This document shows positions 1 to 6,036 of a DNA stretch of 6,432 bases, one piece after another. A program made the position numbers and the translations under genes. Within the stretch, counting starts at the first letter, position 1. Each line of letters opens with the position of its first letter. The notes beneath the pieces are model-generated. The model was not told the origin of the DNA, ran no database searches, and saw nothing but the letters and a program-made list of their open reading frames with translations. This DNA is from Chloroflexota bacterium (GTDB lineage Bacteria > Chloroflexota > Dehalococcoidia > Lucifugimonadales > Australimonadaceae), in the NCBI GenBank assembly GCA_027625205.1, contig JAQBVZ010000042.1, positions 1-6,432 of the forward strand, written 5' to 3'.

Positions 1-627
1 GAGATGCGTCAGGAACTCAAGGAATTGGTGTCCCGGCTCCACATCACCACCCTCTACGTAACCCATGACCAAGTGGAAGCATTGACCATGTCTGACAGCC
101 TTGCCGTCATGGAAGAGGGGCTGATTGTCCAGGAGGGTGATCCACGGTCCGTATACCTCCGGCCGGCCACCGGTTTTGTAGCTAATTTCATGGGCCGTGC
201 AAACGCCATAGATGGGAAGATAACCAGCACCGCACCGGACCAGGGTCTTGCCCAAGTGGAAACGACTTCCGGCCCACTCACCTGCGTGCTGCCCACCTGG
301 GCCGAGGTAAATGACTCAGTACTGGCAGTGTTCCGCCCAGAGAGCGTGGAGTTGGCGCCTGAGTCCGCCTGGGACGGGCCAAACGTGCTTGAAGGGAAGG
401 TCGAGCAGGTGGTGTTCGCTGGCGAAAGCATTGAGTACGTCATTGCTGTGGCAGAGCAGTTGATCTCAGCCAAAGGCGACCCATTTGAGACGCTGACGGA
501 AGGCGACAAAGTCTTCATGCACATCCAGCCCCGCCGTTGCCTGCTGGTTAAAACCTCTCAGGATGCCATCACAAGCAGTGCTTCCACGATCACAGCTACT
601 GAGGGAAAGGCCACGGAAAGCGCGTAA
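1..627 (+). CDS. ABC transporter ATP-binding protein, C-terminal part (PotA/UgpC/FbpC type), 5'-truncated by window edge
   Basis: This is the C-terminal 208 residues of an ABC importer ATPase, which acts on the cytoplasmic face of the membrane and hydrolyses ATP to drive uptake. The frame is open from base 1, so the gene starts upstream; the ATG at base 4 is internal, inside the helix that normally follows the Walker B and D-loop. The switch (H-loop) motif VTHDQVEALTMSD is clear, with its histidine at bases 64-66. It is followed by the usual end of the nucleotide-binding domain (EEGLIVQEGDP, then a short helix and NFMGRAN). The remaining residues, about 70-190, form a TOBE-type regulatory domain with the typical RPESVEL segment and the ending HIQPRRCLLV. 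The last ~18 residues are a Ser/Thr/Ala-rich tail. Walker A, Q-loop and signature motif lie outside the window. Spermidine, iron(III), thiamine and sugar ATPases share this architecture, so the substrate cannot be assigned. An intrinsic terminator follows 27 nt after the stop, making this the last gene of its transcript. Confidence 0.93.
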   Translation, partial: EMRQELKELVSRLHITTLYVTHDQVEALTMSDSLAVMEEGLIVQEGDPRSVYLRPATGFVANFMGRANAIDGKITSTAPDQGLAQVETTSGPLTCVLPTWAEVNDSVLAVFRPESVELAPESAWDGPNVLEGKVEQVVFAGESIEYVIAVAEQLISAKGDPFETLTEGDKVFMHIQPRRCLLVKTSQDAITSSASTITATEGKATESA

Positions 628-654
628 CGTTTCAGCGCTAATCGAGTTCATATG

Positions 655-690
655 ACAGGGCGGTGGGCTTAAGCCCACCGCCCTGTTTTT
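655..690 (+). terminator. Strong Rho-independent terminator after the ABC ATPase gene
   Basis: Bases 655-686 form a perfect inverted repeat (ACAGGGCGGTGGGCTT and its exact complement). As RNA it gives a GC-rich stem of about 14 bp closed by a TTAA loop, followed directly by a run of five T at 686-690. It sits 27 nt past the ATPase stop and ahead of the next promoter, as expected for an intrinsic terminator. The repeat is symmetric, but the opposite strand lacks a comparable T-run (it reads CATATGAACTC), so it should work mainly for plus-strand transcription. Confidence 0.93.
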
Positions 691-719
691 GATCAACGGC
701 AATCCATCTCCCAACCGGC

Positions 720-725
720 TATAAT
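720..725 (+). promoter_or_regulatory. Candidate -10 box (TATAAT) for the LigB-like gene
   Basis: A perfect TATAAT lies 33 nt upstream of the start codon and downstream of the terminator, the right place for a promoter of the following gene. No good TTGACA-like -35 element lies 16-18 nt upstream (that stretch reads about GGCAAT), and there is no TG extension. The element could be activator-dependent or fortuitous. Confidence 0.4.
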
Positions 726-758
726 GCCCTGAATTCCCGCAAACCGGAGGAAAAGGCT

Positions 759-1793
759 ATGGCTGAAATCATGGGCGGGGGGCTACACGAGTACCCCTAC
801 ATGCGGTTCTCTCCCGAGAAAATTGCTGAGCGGTTTGAAGCGTCTCTTCAGAGCCCAAATGTCACTGACGAACTACGTGATTCGAAAAATTGGCCCGCCG
901 CTATGCGCGAGGAATACGGCAACGACCATGGGCTCTCTGCGGCGCGCGCCCATCAGGAACAGAGCGCTGCTGCCTTCCGCAAGCTCCGGCAGGCCATCGA
1001 CGACTTCAACCCAGACGTTGTTCTCATCTGGAGCAAAGAGCAGATGGAGAACTTTGGGGAGGACTGTATGCCCCCCTTCTGCGTCTATGCCTATGAAGAC
1101 ATGGACATCCAACCTCACCACCGGTTTGCCAGCATGTGTCCCACCATCTGGGGTGAGGATGAGAACACCAAAGTGCCCATCAAGGGCGCCAGGTTGATGG
1201 GCAAGTACCTCACCACCAAGCTCATTGGGCACGGCTTTGACATGCCTTACGCCTACAAGCCGCTCCATGAGACCACGTTGGCCCACACCTTTGAAGGGCT
1301 TATCACTCACCTGGACTGGGACAGGAAGGGCTTTCCCTATCCTATCCTTCCCTTCTACGTAAACGCTTACGGCCACCGGCACCTGACCGGCAAGGGTGAG
1401 TCCCGTGATGGTGAACTGGACCCTCCCGCCCCTTCACCTGCACGCTGCTTTGAACTTGGCAGGACCACAGCCCAGATACTCAGGGACAGCCCATGGCGGG
1501 TGGCCATCATTGCAGGGTCAAGCTGGTCCCACGCCACGGTGAACCCCAAGAACGGCTACCTACACCCGGACGTAGAAGCTGACCGCGTACTGGTCAAGCA
1601 CCTTGAGCAATCTGACTACCACGCCTGGCGGGATCTGAACCTGGGCACACTGGTCCACTCAGGCCAGCAGGAGGTCCTCAGTTGGGTGGCCCTTGCCGGC
1701 GCCATGGAGGAGCTCAAGCTGCATCCCACGTTTGTAGACGTCACGGAGACGTGGATATTCAACTCCACCAAGGTGACTGCGATATTCCACTAA
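759..1793 (+). CDS. Class III extradiol ring-cleavage dioxygenase, subunit B-like (LigB superfamily)
   Basis: A 344-residue protein resembling the catalytic B subunit of non-haem Fe(II) class III extradiol dioxygenases, which open catechol-type rings next to the hydroxyls using O2. The start is supported by GGAGG at 746-750, 8 nt before the ATG. Visible hallmarks follow family order. The N-terminal strand AEIMGGGLHEYPYM places His10 like the first iron ligand. A strand then DVVLIW begins at residue 86. A His-rich middle carries PLHETTLAH (170-176) and PILPFYVNAY. The segment AIIAGSSWSHA puts His258 like the conserved SH of LigB. The segment SGQQEVLSWVALAGAM puts Glu305 like the carboxylate ligand. 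Length is somewhat above LigB itself. No separate small alpha (LigA-like) subunit gene is next to it. Such lone LigB-like proteins are common in uncultured bacteria and mostly uncharacterised, so the superfamily is fairly sure, but the substrate and even ring-cleaving activity are not. It appears to be a single-gene transcript between a terminator and a convergent operon. Confidence 0.8.
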   Translation: MAEIMGGGLHEYPYMRFSPEKIAERFEASLQSPNVTDELRDSKNWPAAMREEYGNDHGLSAARAHQEQSAAAFRKLRQAIDDFNPDVVLIWSKEQMENFGEDCMPPFCVYAYEDMDIQPHHRFASMCPTIWGEDENTKVPIKGARLMGKYLTTKLIGHGFDMPYAYKPLHETTLAHTFEGLITHLDWDRKGFPYPILPFYVNAYGHRHLTGKGESRDGELDPPAPSPARCFELGRTTAQILRDSPWRVAIIAGSSWSHATVNPKNGYLHPDVEADRVLVKHLEQSDYHAWRDLNLGTLVHSGQQEVLSWVALAGAMEELKLHPTFVDVTETWIFNSTKVTAIFH

Positions 1794-1961
1794 GGCCGCC
1801 CTGAGTTTGGCGGGTTTGCAAAGGGCGGAGCCCTTGCCGGGGGTCATAGGGGGGTGTCTCCCTATCTTTAGCAAATAACCTCTCTGGGTGGAGTGGGTGG
1901 GAAAGACCAGGTCTAGAAGAGCAAAACAGCCTCAATAAGCTTCGAAGCCACAGGGAGTCCC
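1794..1961. other. Convergent intergenic region with weak hairpins
   Basis: This 168-bp gap separates the ends of the plus-strand LigB-like gene and the minus-strand operon, so both transcripts should stop here. Only modest structures are visible: AAGGGC-GGA-GCCCTT at 1821-1835, ATAGGG...CCCTAT at 1846-1865 followed by CTTTA, and the palindrome GCTTCGAAGC at 1939-1948. None has a convincing T-run on either strand. No ORF or RNA gene is recognisable. Confidence 0.4.
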
Positions 1962-2879
1962 CTACGCTGGCACGACGCCTGCTGCGTCCATGCGACGCTT
2001 CGTCTCCTGGTACACGTCCGCAGGCAGAGGGCCATGCATCGCAGCCTGTACGTTCGCACGTACATGGTCGGGGTCTGCTGTCCCTGCAATGACGGTGTGG
2101 ACGTGGGGATGCCCCAGCGTGAATCGCAACAGGAACTCCATGCGGTCCATGCCGTCTAGCAGTTCATCCAACTTCGCGCTCTCCCAGGCATCCCAATTAG
2201 GCCCGCTCAGCCCGCCGGGGCCACCGCGCGCCATGCCACCTCTTATGATAATGCCAGCGCCCGCCTCAGCCGCCTCCGTAATGATGTCCTCATAGTCCCG
2301 CTCCAGCGCTGAATAGGGTATCTGGAAGGTATCAAACACGCCCATGGCTATGTGGTCACGGATATGAGGCAGCGTGCTGGACATACCTATGTATCGCACC
2401 TTGCCTTCGCGCTGGAGTGCCAGCGCCTCCTCCACAGAGTCATTCTCCTCCAACTGCTGTTTGGTGGGCGTCCCATGGAACTGCACAAGGTCCAGGAAAT
2501 CGGTATTCAGCCGTCGCAGGCTATCCTCCACCCCCTGGCGTATATGCGCACGAGTAAAGTCATGGGGTGGGCGGACGCTCCCAGGCGGAGGCGCGGCATC
2601 CCGCAGACAACCGCATTTGCTGGTCAGAAAGAACCCTGAGCGTCTACCTGCGATGCACCGCCCAACATAGTCTTCGCTCTGGCCGTAGTCAGGCGCGGTG
2701 TCCACGAAGTTTATGCCTGAGTCCAGCGCGGCATCCAGCGCCGCCTGGGCTTGAGATAGCGTCATCTCCTTGGCCTTGGGGTGCCAGTGAGGCGCGCCCC
2801 GCAACTCCATAGCACCATAACCAAGAACGGTCACGGAGAGCCGGGTACGCCCCAGGATGCGCTGTGCTAAATCACCCAT
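1962..2879 (-). CDS. Aldo/keto reductase (second of a tandem pair)
   Basis: A 305-residue NAD(P)H-dependent oxidoreductase of the aldo/keto reductase superfamily, a cytosolic (beta/alpha)8 barrel that interconverts carbonyls and alcohols. The start is fixed by GAGGAG at 2885-2890, 5 nt before the ATG. The catalytic tetrad can be placed: Asp60 and Tyr65 in NFVDTAPDYG, Lys88 in LTSKCGC, His135 in DLVQFHGTP. The family segments VRYIGMS and QIPYSALERD follow. The C-terminal cofactor-binding region AGTADPDHVRANV is typical of the family. It is the last gene of the minus-strand operon, 23 nt after its paralogue, which it matches over its full length (about 60% identity by eye, same start motif and same AGVVPA end). 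The motif KCGC right after the catalytic Lys is shared by both copies. The family is certain, the substrate unknown. Confidence 0.93.
   Translation of the reverse strand: MGDLAQRILGRTRLSVTVLGYGAMELRGAPHWHPKAKEMTLSQAQAALDAALDSGINFVDTAPDYGQSEDYVGRCIAGRRSGFFLTSKCGCLRDAAPPPGSVRPPHDFTRAHIRQGVEDSLRRLNTDFLDLVQFHGTPTKQQLEENDSVEEALALQREGKVRYIGMSSTLPHIRDHIAMGVFDTFQIPYSALERDYEDIITEAAEAGAGIIIRGGMARGGPGGLSGPNWDAWESAKLDELLDGMDRMEFLLRFTLGHPHVHTVIAGTADPDHVRANVQAAMHGPLPADVYQETKRRMDAAGVVPA
2295..2360 (-). repeat. Near-identical DNA patch shared by the two reductase genes (copy 1)
   Basis: These 66 bases match 3242-3307 with 6 mismatches by hand count, and 22 bases (2308-2329) are exactly identical. They encode the region ending in QIPYSALERD. 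The match is clearly higher than elsewhere between the two genes and includes most synonymous positions. Confidence 0.7.
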
Positions 2880-2902
2880 GGTTGCTCCTCATCATGCGTG
2901 GG

Positions 2903-3823
2903 CTATGCAGGCACGACGCCTGCGGTTGCCAGGCGACGCTTTGCCTCTTCATACACGTCAGCCGACAATGGGCCCATCGCGGCTACCTTGACGTTGTCTG
3001 CAAGGTGGTCAGGGTTGGCAGTACCGACAATGGTGGTATGCATATGCGGGTGGCTGATGGTGAACCGCAACAGGAATTGCGTGGGAGTCATGCCGTTCAG
3101 TAGGTCATCCATGCCAGCCTTCTGCCAGGACTGCCACGGGTCTCCGCCCAGGCCGCCTCCATCAGGATCACCCTTGGCAACTCCGCCGCGAATAACGATG
3201 CCCGCTCCGGACTGTTCAGCCTGGGTAATCAGGTCTTCATGGTCCCGCTCCAGTGCTGAATAGGGTATCTGGAAGGAGTCAAACACGTCCATGGCAATAT
3301 GGTCACGCAGGTTTGGCAACGTGCCGGACATGCCTATGAACCGCACCTTGCCCTCTTGCTTCAGGTCTGACACTTCCTGGAGTGAGTCGTTGTCCTCCAG
3401 GGTCTGCTTGGAGGGTGTAGCGTGGAACTGCACAAGGTCCAGATAGTCCGTCTTTAGGCGCTTGAGGCTATTCTCCACACCCTGTCTGATGTTGGAGCGA
3501 CTGAAGTCATGGGGTGTGCGCTGCTCTCGGCTCGTTGCCTGGGGTGCGTCCACGACACAACCGCACTTGCTGGCCAGAAAGTATTCAGATCGCCTGCTGG
3601 AGATGAACTTGCCTATAAGCTCCTCGCTCATGCCGTAGTCGATGGAGGTGTCCACAAAATTGATGCCCGCGTCCAGCAGGCCATTCAGCACCGCCGACGC
3701 CTGCGCCTCTGGAATGTCACGTTTGCGCCAGTGGGCTGGCCCGCGCAACTCCATTGCTCCGTAGCCAAGCACCGTCACCGGCAAGCCCGTACGTCCAAGG
3801 GTCCGCTTCTCCAAGTCAGCCAT
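2903..3823 (-). CDS. Aldo/keto reductase (first of a tandem pair)
   Basis: A 306-residue aldo/keto reductase. I chose the ATG at 3823 because AGGAG (3829-3833) lies 5 nt ahead of it and the resulting N-terminus, MADLEKRTLGRTGL, lines up with that of the neighbouring paralogue. The open frame extends 13 codons further to a TTG at 3862 that lacks such support. The tetrad is complete: Asp58 and Tyr63 in NFVDTSIDYG, Lys86 in LASKCGC, His134 in DLVQFHATP. RFIGMSGTLP and QIPYSALERD follow, and VGTANPDHLADNV near the C-terminus fits the NADP-binding segment. Compared with the paralogue it differs mainly in the stretch after KCGC and in a Gly-rich loop (about 217-230). It lies 45 nt after the MetE-like gene and 23 nt before the second reductase, in one probable operon. 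Retention of two intact copies suggests different substrates or a two-subunit assembly; that is inference. Confidence 0.93.
   Translation of the reverse strand: MADLEKRTLGRTGLPVTVLGYGAMELRGPAHWRKRDIPEAQASAVLNGLLDAGINFVDTSIDYGMSEELIGKFISSRRSEYFLASKCGCVVDAPQATSREQRTPHDFSRSNIRQGVENSLKRLKTDYLDLVQFHATPSKQTLEDNDSLQEVSDLKQEGKVRFIGMSGTLPNLRDHIAMDVFDSFQIPYSALERDHEDLITQAEQSGAGIVIRGGVAKGDPDGGGLGGDPWQSWQKAGMDDLLNGMTPTQFLLRFTISHPHMHTTIVGTANPDHLADNVKVAAMGPLSADVYEEAKRRLATAGVVPA
3242..3307 (-). repeat. Near-identical DNA patch shared by the two reductase genes (copy 2)
   Basis: Partner of 2295-2360; the exact 22-base core here is 3255-3276. Direct orientation, 947 bp apart, at the same place in both genes. 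Confidence 0.7.
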
Positions 3824-3828
3824 ATTTA

Positions 3829-3833
3829 CTCCT
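3829..3833 (-). promoter_or_regulatory. Shine-Dalgarno AGGAG deciding the start of the first reductase
   Basis: AGGAG on the minus strand, 5 nt before the ATG at 3823. It rules in favour of the 306-residue form over the longer TTG-started frame. The spacing matches that of the second reductase and of the MetE-like gene. Confidence 0.85.
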
Positions 3834-3868
3834 AAATGTCTTTGTTCAAAGCAACGCGACAAAGCAGG

Positions 3869-4906
3869 CTAGCGTACCAATTCACTCCGAACGATGGCAG
3901 CGCCCTCTACCAACGCCTGCAATTTACGGAAGGCCAGCTCCCGCGGCAGGTACTTCATGCCGCAGTCCGGCGCTGGCATCAGCCGTTCTGGCGCTACGTA
4001 TTTCAACGCCACCCTGATGCGCTCCGCCACCTGGTCTGCGGTCTCAGCCTTGGGGTCGTTCAAGTCCAGCACCCCCAAAATAATCGTCTGGTTTGGCAGT
4101 TCCTTTAGCACCGCAAGGTCCAGCTTGGGCTGGGCCGCCTCTATGGAAATCTGCTGGACCGTGGTCCCCGTCAGCTCTGACAGGAAGGAGTAGCCGTTGG
4201 GCTTGTCATGCCCCACCGCCGCCGCATAACCGAAACACATATGAACTGCCGTTGTCCCCTGCACACCTTCCAGAGCCTTGTTGATTGCCTTCACCGCAAA
4301 CAACTTGGCCTTTTCCGGCCTCGCCTGCATGTAGGGCTCATCCAGCTGGACAACGTCAGCCCCTGCGGCAAAGAGGTCTTTGATTTCTTGGTTCACCGCC
4401 ACAGCGTAGTCCATTGCCATGGCCTCATCATCAGCGTAGTGGTCATTCTGCGCCTGTTGCGTCATGGTGAAGGGGCCAGGCAGCGTTATTTTGATGCTAC
4501 GGTCTGTGTGGCTGCGCAGGAATTTCACGTCTTCAACAGCTTGCGGGCGGACGCGGCGTATGGGGCCTGCCACACGGGGCACAGGGTTGGGGCGGCCCGT
4601 GCGGTCCAGCGCCGTACCAGGGTTGTTTAGGTCCACGCCCTCCAGTGAGTTGGCAAAGTAGTTGGAGTAGCTCTCACGCCGCTGTTCGCCATCGCTGATG
4701 ATATCCATGCCCGCCGCCGCCATATCGCGTATGGCAACCACCGTGGCGTCGTTCTGGGCCTCGTCCAGGAACTCAGCAGGGATACGCCATAGCTCCTGAG
4801 CGCGCACGCGAGGAGGCAGCCGGTTGCCCAGCGCTTTGCGGTCTATCAACCACTCCGGCTGTGGATAGCTGCCGACCACCGTGGTAAGTAAAACCTCGTT
4901 AGGCAT
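3869..4906 (-). CDS. MetE-like cobalamin-independent methionine synthase catalytic-domain protein (core type)
   Basis: A 345-residue protein matching the C-terminal, catalytic half of MetE, a UROD/MetE-type (beta/alpha)8 barrel that transfers a methyl group to a thiol held by zinc. Full MetE is about 750 residues with an extra N-terminal barrel; this one has only the core. Numbered from the chosen ATG, all four zinc ligands are present: His222 and Cys224 in AVHMCFGY, Glu256 in ISIEAAQ, Cys315 in PAPDCGMKYLPRE. VVGSYPQP near the start and VVQLDEPYM (about 185) are further family marks. The frame could begin at a GTG at 4909, but GAGGAG (4912-4917) is only 2 nt from it and 5 nt from the ATG at 4906, so the ATG is preferred. 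Core MetE enzymes are known from archaea and Dehalococcoides and often use a donor other than methylfolate. Placed 17 nt after a gentisate-dioxygenase-like gene and before two reductases, it may serve a catabolic methyl or thiol transfer instead of methionine synthesis; epoxyalkane:CoM transferase belongs to the same superfamily. Confidence 0.87.
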   Translation of the reverse strand: MPNEVLLTTVVGSYPQPEWLIDRKALGNRLPPRVRAQELWRIPAEFLDEAQNDATVVAIRDMAAAGMDIISDGEQRRESYSNYFANSLEGVDLNNPGTALDRTGRPNPVPRVAGPIRRVRPQAVEDVKFLRSHTDRSIKITLPGPFTMTQQAQNDHYADDEAMAMDYAVAVNQEIKDLFAAGADVVQLDEPYMQARPEKAKLFAVKAINKALEGVQGTTAVHMCFGYAAAVGHDKPNGYSFLSELTGTTVQQISIEAAQPKLDLAVLKELPNQTIILGVLDLNDPKAETADQVAERIRVALKYVAPERLMPAPDCGMKYLPRELAFRKLQALVEGAAIVRSELVR

Positions 4907-4911
4907 CACGT

Positions 4912-4917
4912 CTCCTC
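4912..4917 (-). promoter_or_regulatory. Shine-Dalgarno GAGGAG of the MetE-like gene
   Basis: GAGGAG lies 5 nt before the ATG at 4906 and 2 nt before the in-frame GTG at 4909. The distance favours ATG. It sits inside the 17-nt gap to the upstream stop. Confidence 0.8.
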
Positions 4918-4923
4918 ATTGAT

Positions 4924-6021
4924 CTATCCGTCAAATACTCCCGTCACTCTCTGCTGGCCGCCGTTCTCAGAATAGGATTCCTCACGGAGCAGGCCAAAAG
5001 CCTCCATTACGGGGCCGTCGTTCATGGAGAAGAGCAGCGCGTCTTCGGAAGCTGAGGCGTTTACGTGCTCGTGCCAGCGCCAGGGCGGGACCACAAAGCT
5101 ATCGCCCGCGCCCCAGTCAAAGCGCAGCCCGTCAATGATGGTGCTGCCGTTTCCCTTGAATGCGTAGTAAATAACGCTGGGGGTGTGCCGGTGGGCCTGC
5201 GTGTGCTCATCCGGGCGAAGCATCTGCATCCAGCAGGACATCGTCGGCAACGTATGGCCGCCGGTGTGAGGGTTGATGTACTCCAACGCCATTCCATCGT
5301 GAGCGGTGCCAACCTCGTTACGTAGGCTCTCCAGGGTCCGCTGCACGCCTGGCCAGCGGTACATCAGCATGGATCCGTCCTTTGCTGCAGGCTTGTAGCC
5401 AACGGGCTTCACCGCCGCAGACCCAAAGGCCTTAGTGGAGTAGTCAGTGGCCGTGGTAAGCGGCAGCGAGTCTTCTGGGAACGATTCAAAGAAGATGGAG
5501 CTTAGAGAGCGGATGAGCGGGATATCCAATCCGTCCAGCCACAGCACGTCCTCCGTGCCTTCATTGCGATGCTCATGCCACGTCCAGTTGGGCGTGAGGA
5601 TGAGGTCGCCCTCATTCATCGTGATCTTTTCACTCTCAACCGTCGTGGTCGCGCCTTCACCCTGGATGATGAAGCGTATAGCCGTGGGCGTGTGACGGTG
5701 AGGTGGCGCAAGCTCGCCAGGGCGAATGAGTTGGATGGCTGCGTACAGCGTGTCCGTCGCTGCAAACTTGCCCCGTAGACCAGGATTGACCAGAGCGACA
5801 GCCCTGCGCTCTCCGCCGCGTTCCAGAGGCACCAGACGACCCGCCTCATGGGTGACACGGGCAACGTTCTCCCAGCGCCAGAGATACGGCTGCACCACAG
5901 TGGTGGGTTCCGGGGTGAGCACGTCGTGGGCCACCCGCCACAGACCTTCCAGGTTCTGCGCATCCATATTCGTATAGAAGGATTCCAGTTCAGCCGCACG
6001 GTCCACGTTTTGGAATGCCAA
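4924..6021 (-). CDS. Gentisate 1,2-dioxygenase-like bicupin
   Basis: A 365-residue protein with two cupin domains and the length and layout of gentisate 1,2-dioxygenase, a cytosolic Fe(II) enzyme that opens gentisate to maleylpyruvate. The N-terminal cupin has PPHRHTPTAIRFIIQGEG with His108 and His110, and GDLILTPNWTWHEH with His149: a full 2-His plus His iron site. The C-terminal cupin repeats it: HRHTPSVIYYAFKGNG with His277 and His279, and WRWHEH with His317. The N-terminal helix ELESFYTNMDAQNLEGLW is also typical. The start is a TTG at 6021 with AGGAG (6030-6034) 8 nt ahead; the first ATG would be codon 19 and would cut into this helix. It begins 15 nt after the DUF2269-like gene and ends 17 nt before the MetE-like gene. 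Salicylate and 1-hydroxy-2-naphthoate dioxygenases share the fold, so the substrate is not certain, and the usual downstream pathway genes are not in the window. Confidence 0.85.
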   Translation of the reverse strand: MAFQNVDRAAELESFYTNMDAQNLEGLWRVAHDVLTPEPTTVVQPYLWRWENVARVTHEAGRLVPLERGGERRAVALVNPGLRGKFAATDTLYAAIQLIRPGELAPPHRHTPTAIRFIIQGEGATTTVESEKITMNEGDLILTPNWTWHEHRNEGTEDVLWLDGLDIPLIRSLSSIFFESFPEDSLPLTTATDYSTKAFGSAAVKPVGYKPAAKDGSMLMYRWPGVQRTLESLRNEVGTAHDGMALEYINPHTGGHTLPTMSCWMQMLRPDEHTQAHRHTPSVIYYAFKGNGSTIIDGLRFDWGAGDSFVVPPWRWHEHVNASASEDALLFSMNDGPVMEAFGLLREESYSENGGQQRVTGVFDG

Positions 6022-6029
6022 AGCGTCTA

Positions 6030-6034
6030 CTCCT
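6030..6034 (-). promoter_or_regulatory. Shine-Dalgarno AGGAG supporting a TTG start
   Basis: AGGAG, 3 nt past the preceding TAG stop and 8 nt before the TTG at 6021, supports that rare start codon for the bicupin gene. Confidence 0.8.
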
Positions 6035-6036
6035 GT

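Noticed and set aside
54..524. Minus-strand open frame of 156 codons opposite the ABC ATPase
   Set aside because: It lies entirely over a well-recognised ATPase/TOBE coding region, has Ser/Thr/Pro-rich composition and no recognisable domain; a shadow frame.
873..1382. Minus-strand open frame of 169 codons opposite the LigB-like gene
   Set aside because: Antisense shadow of a gene with clear family motifs; no similarity to a known protein was recognised.
1821..1865. Hairpins between the convergent genes as strong terminators
   Set aside because: Stems are only about 6 bp and no T-run follows; kept only as weak candidates in the intergenic entry.
2864..3263. Plus-strand open frames of 79 and 121 codons across the reductase genes
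   Set aside because: They cross the start of one reductase and the end of the other in antisense, with no motif or ribosome binding support.
3824..3862. N-terminal extension of the first reductase to a TTG at 3862
   Set aside because: No ribosome binding site fits, while AGGAG lies 5 nt before the ATG at 3823 and the paralogue starts at the same motif.
4907..4909. GTG start for the MetE-like gene
   Set aside because: Only 2 nt from the ribosome binding site; the adjacent ATG has a normal 5-nt spacing. The difference is one residue.
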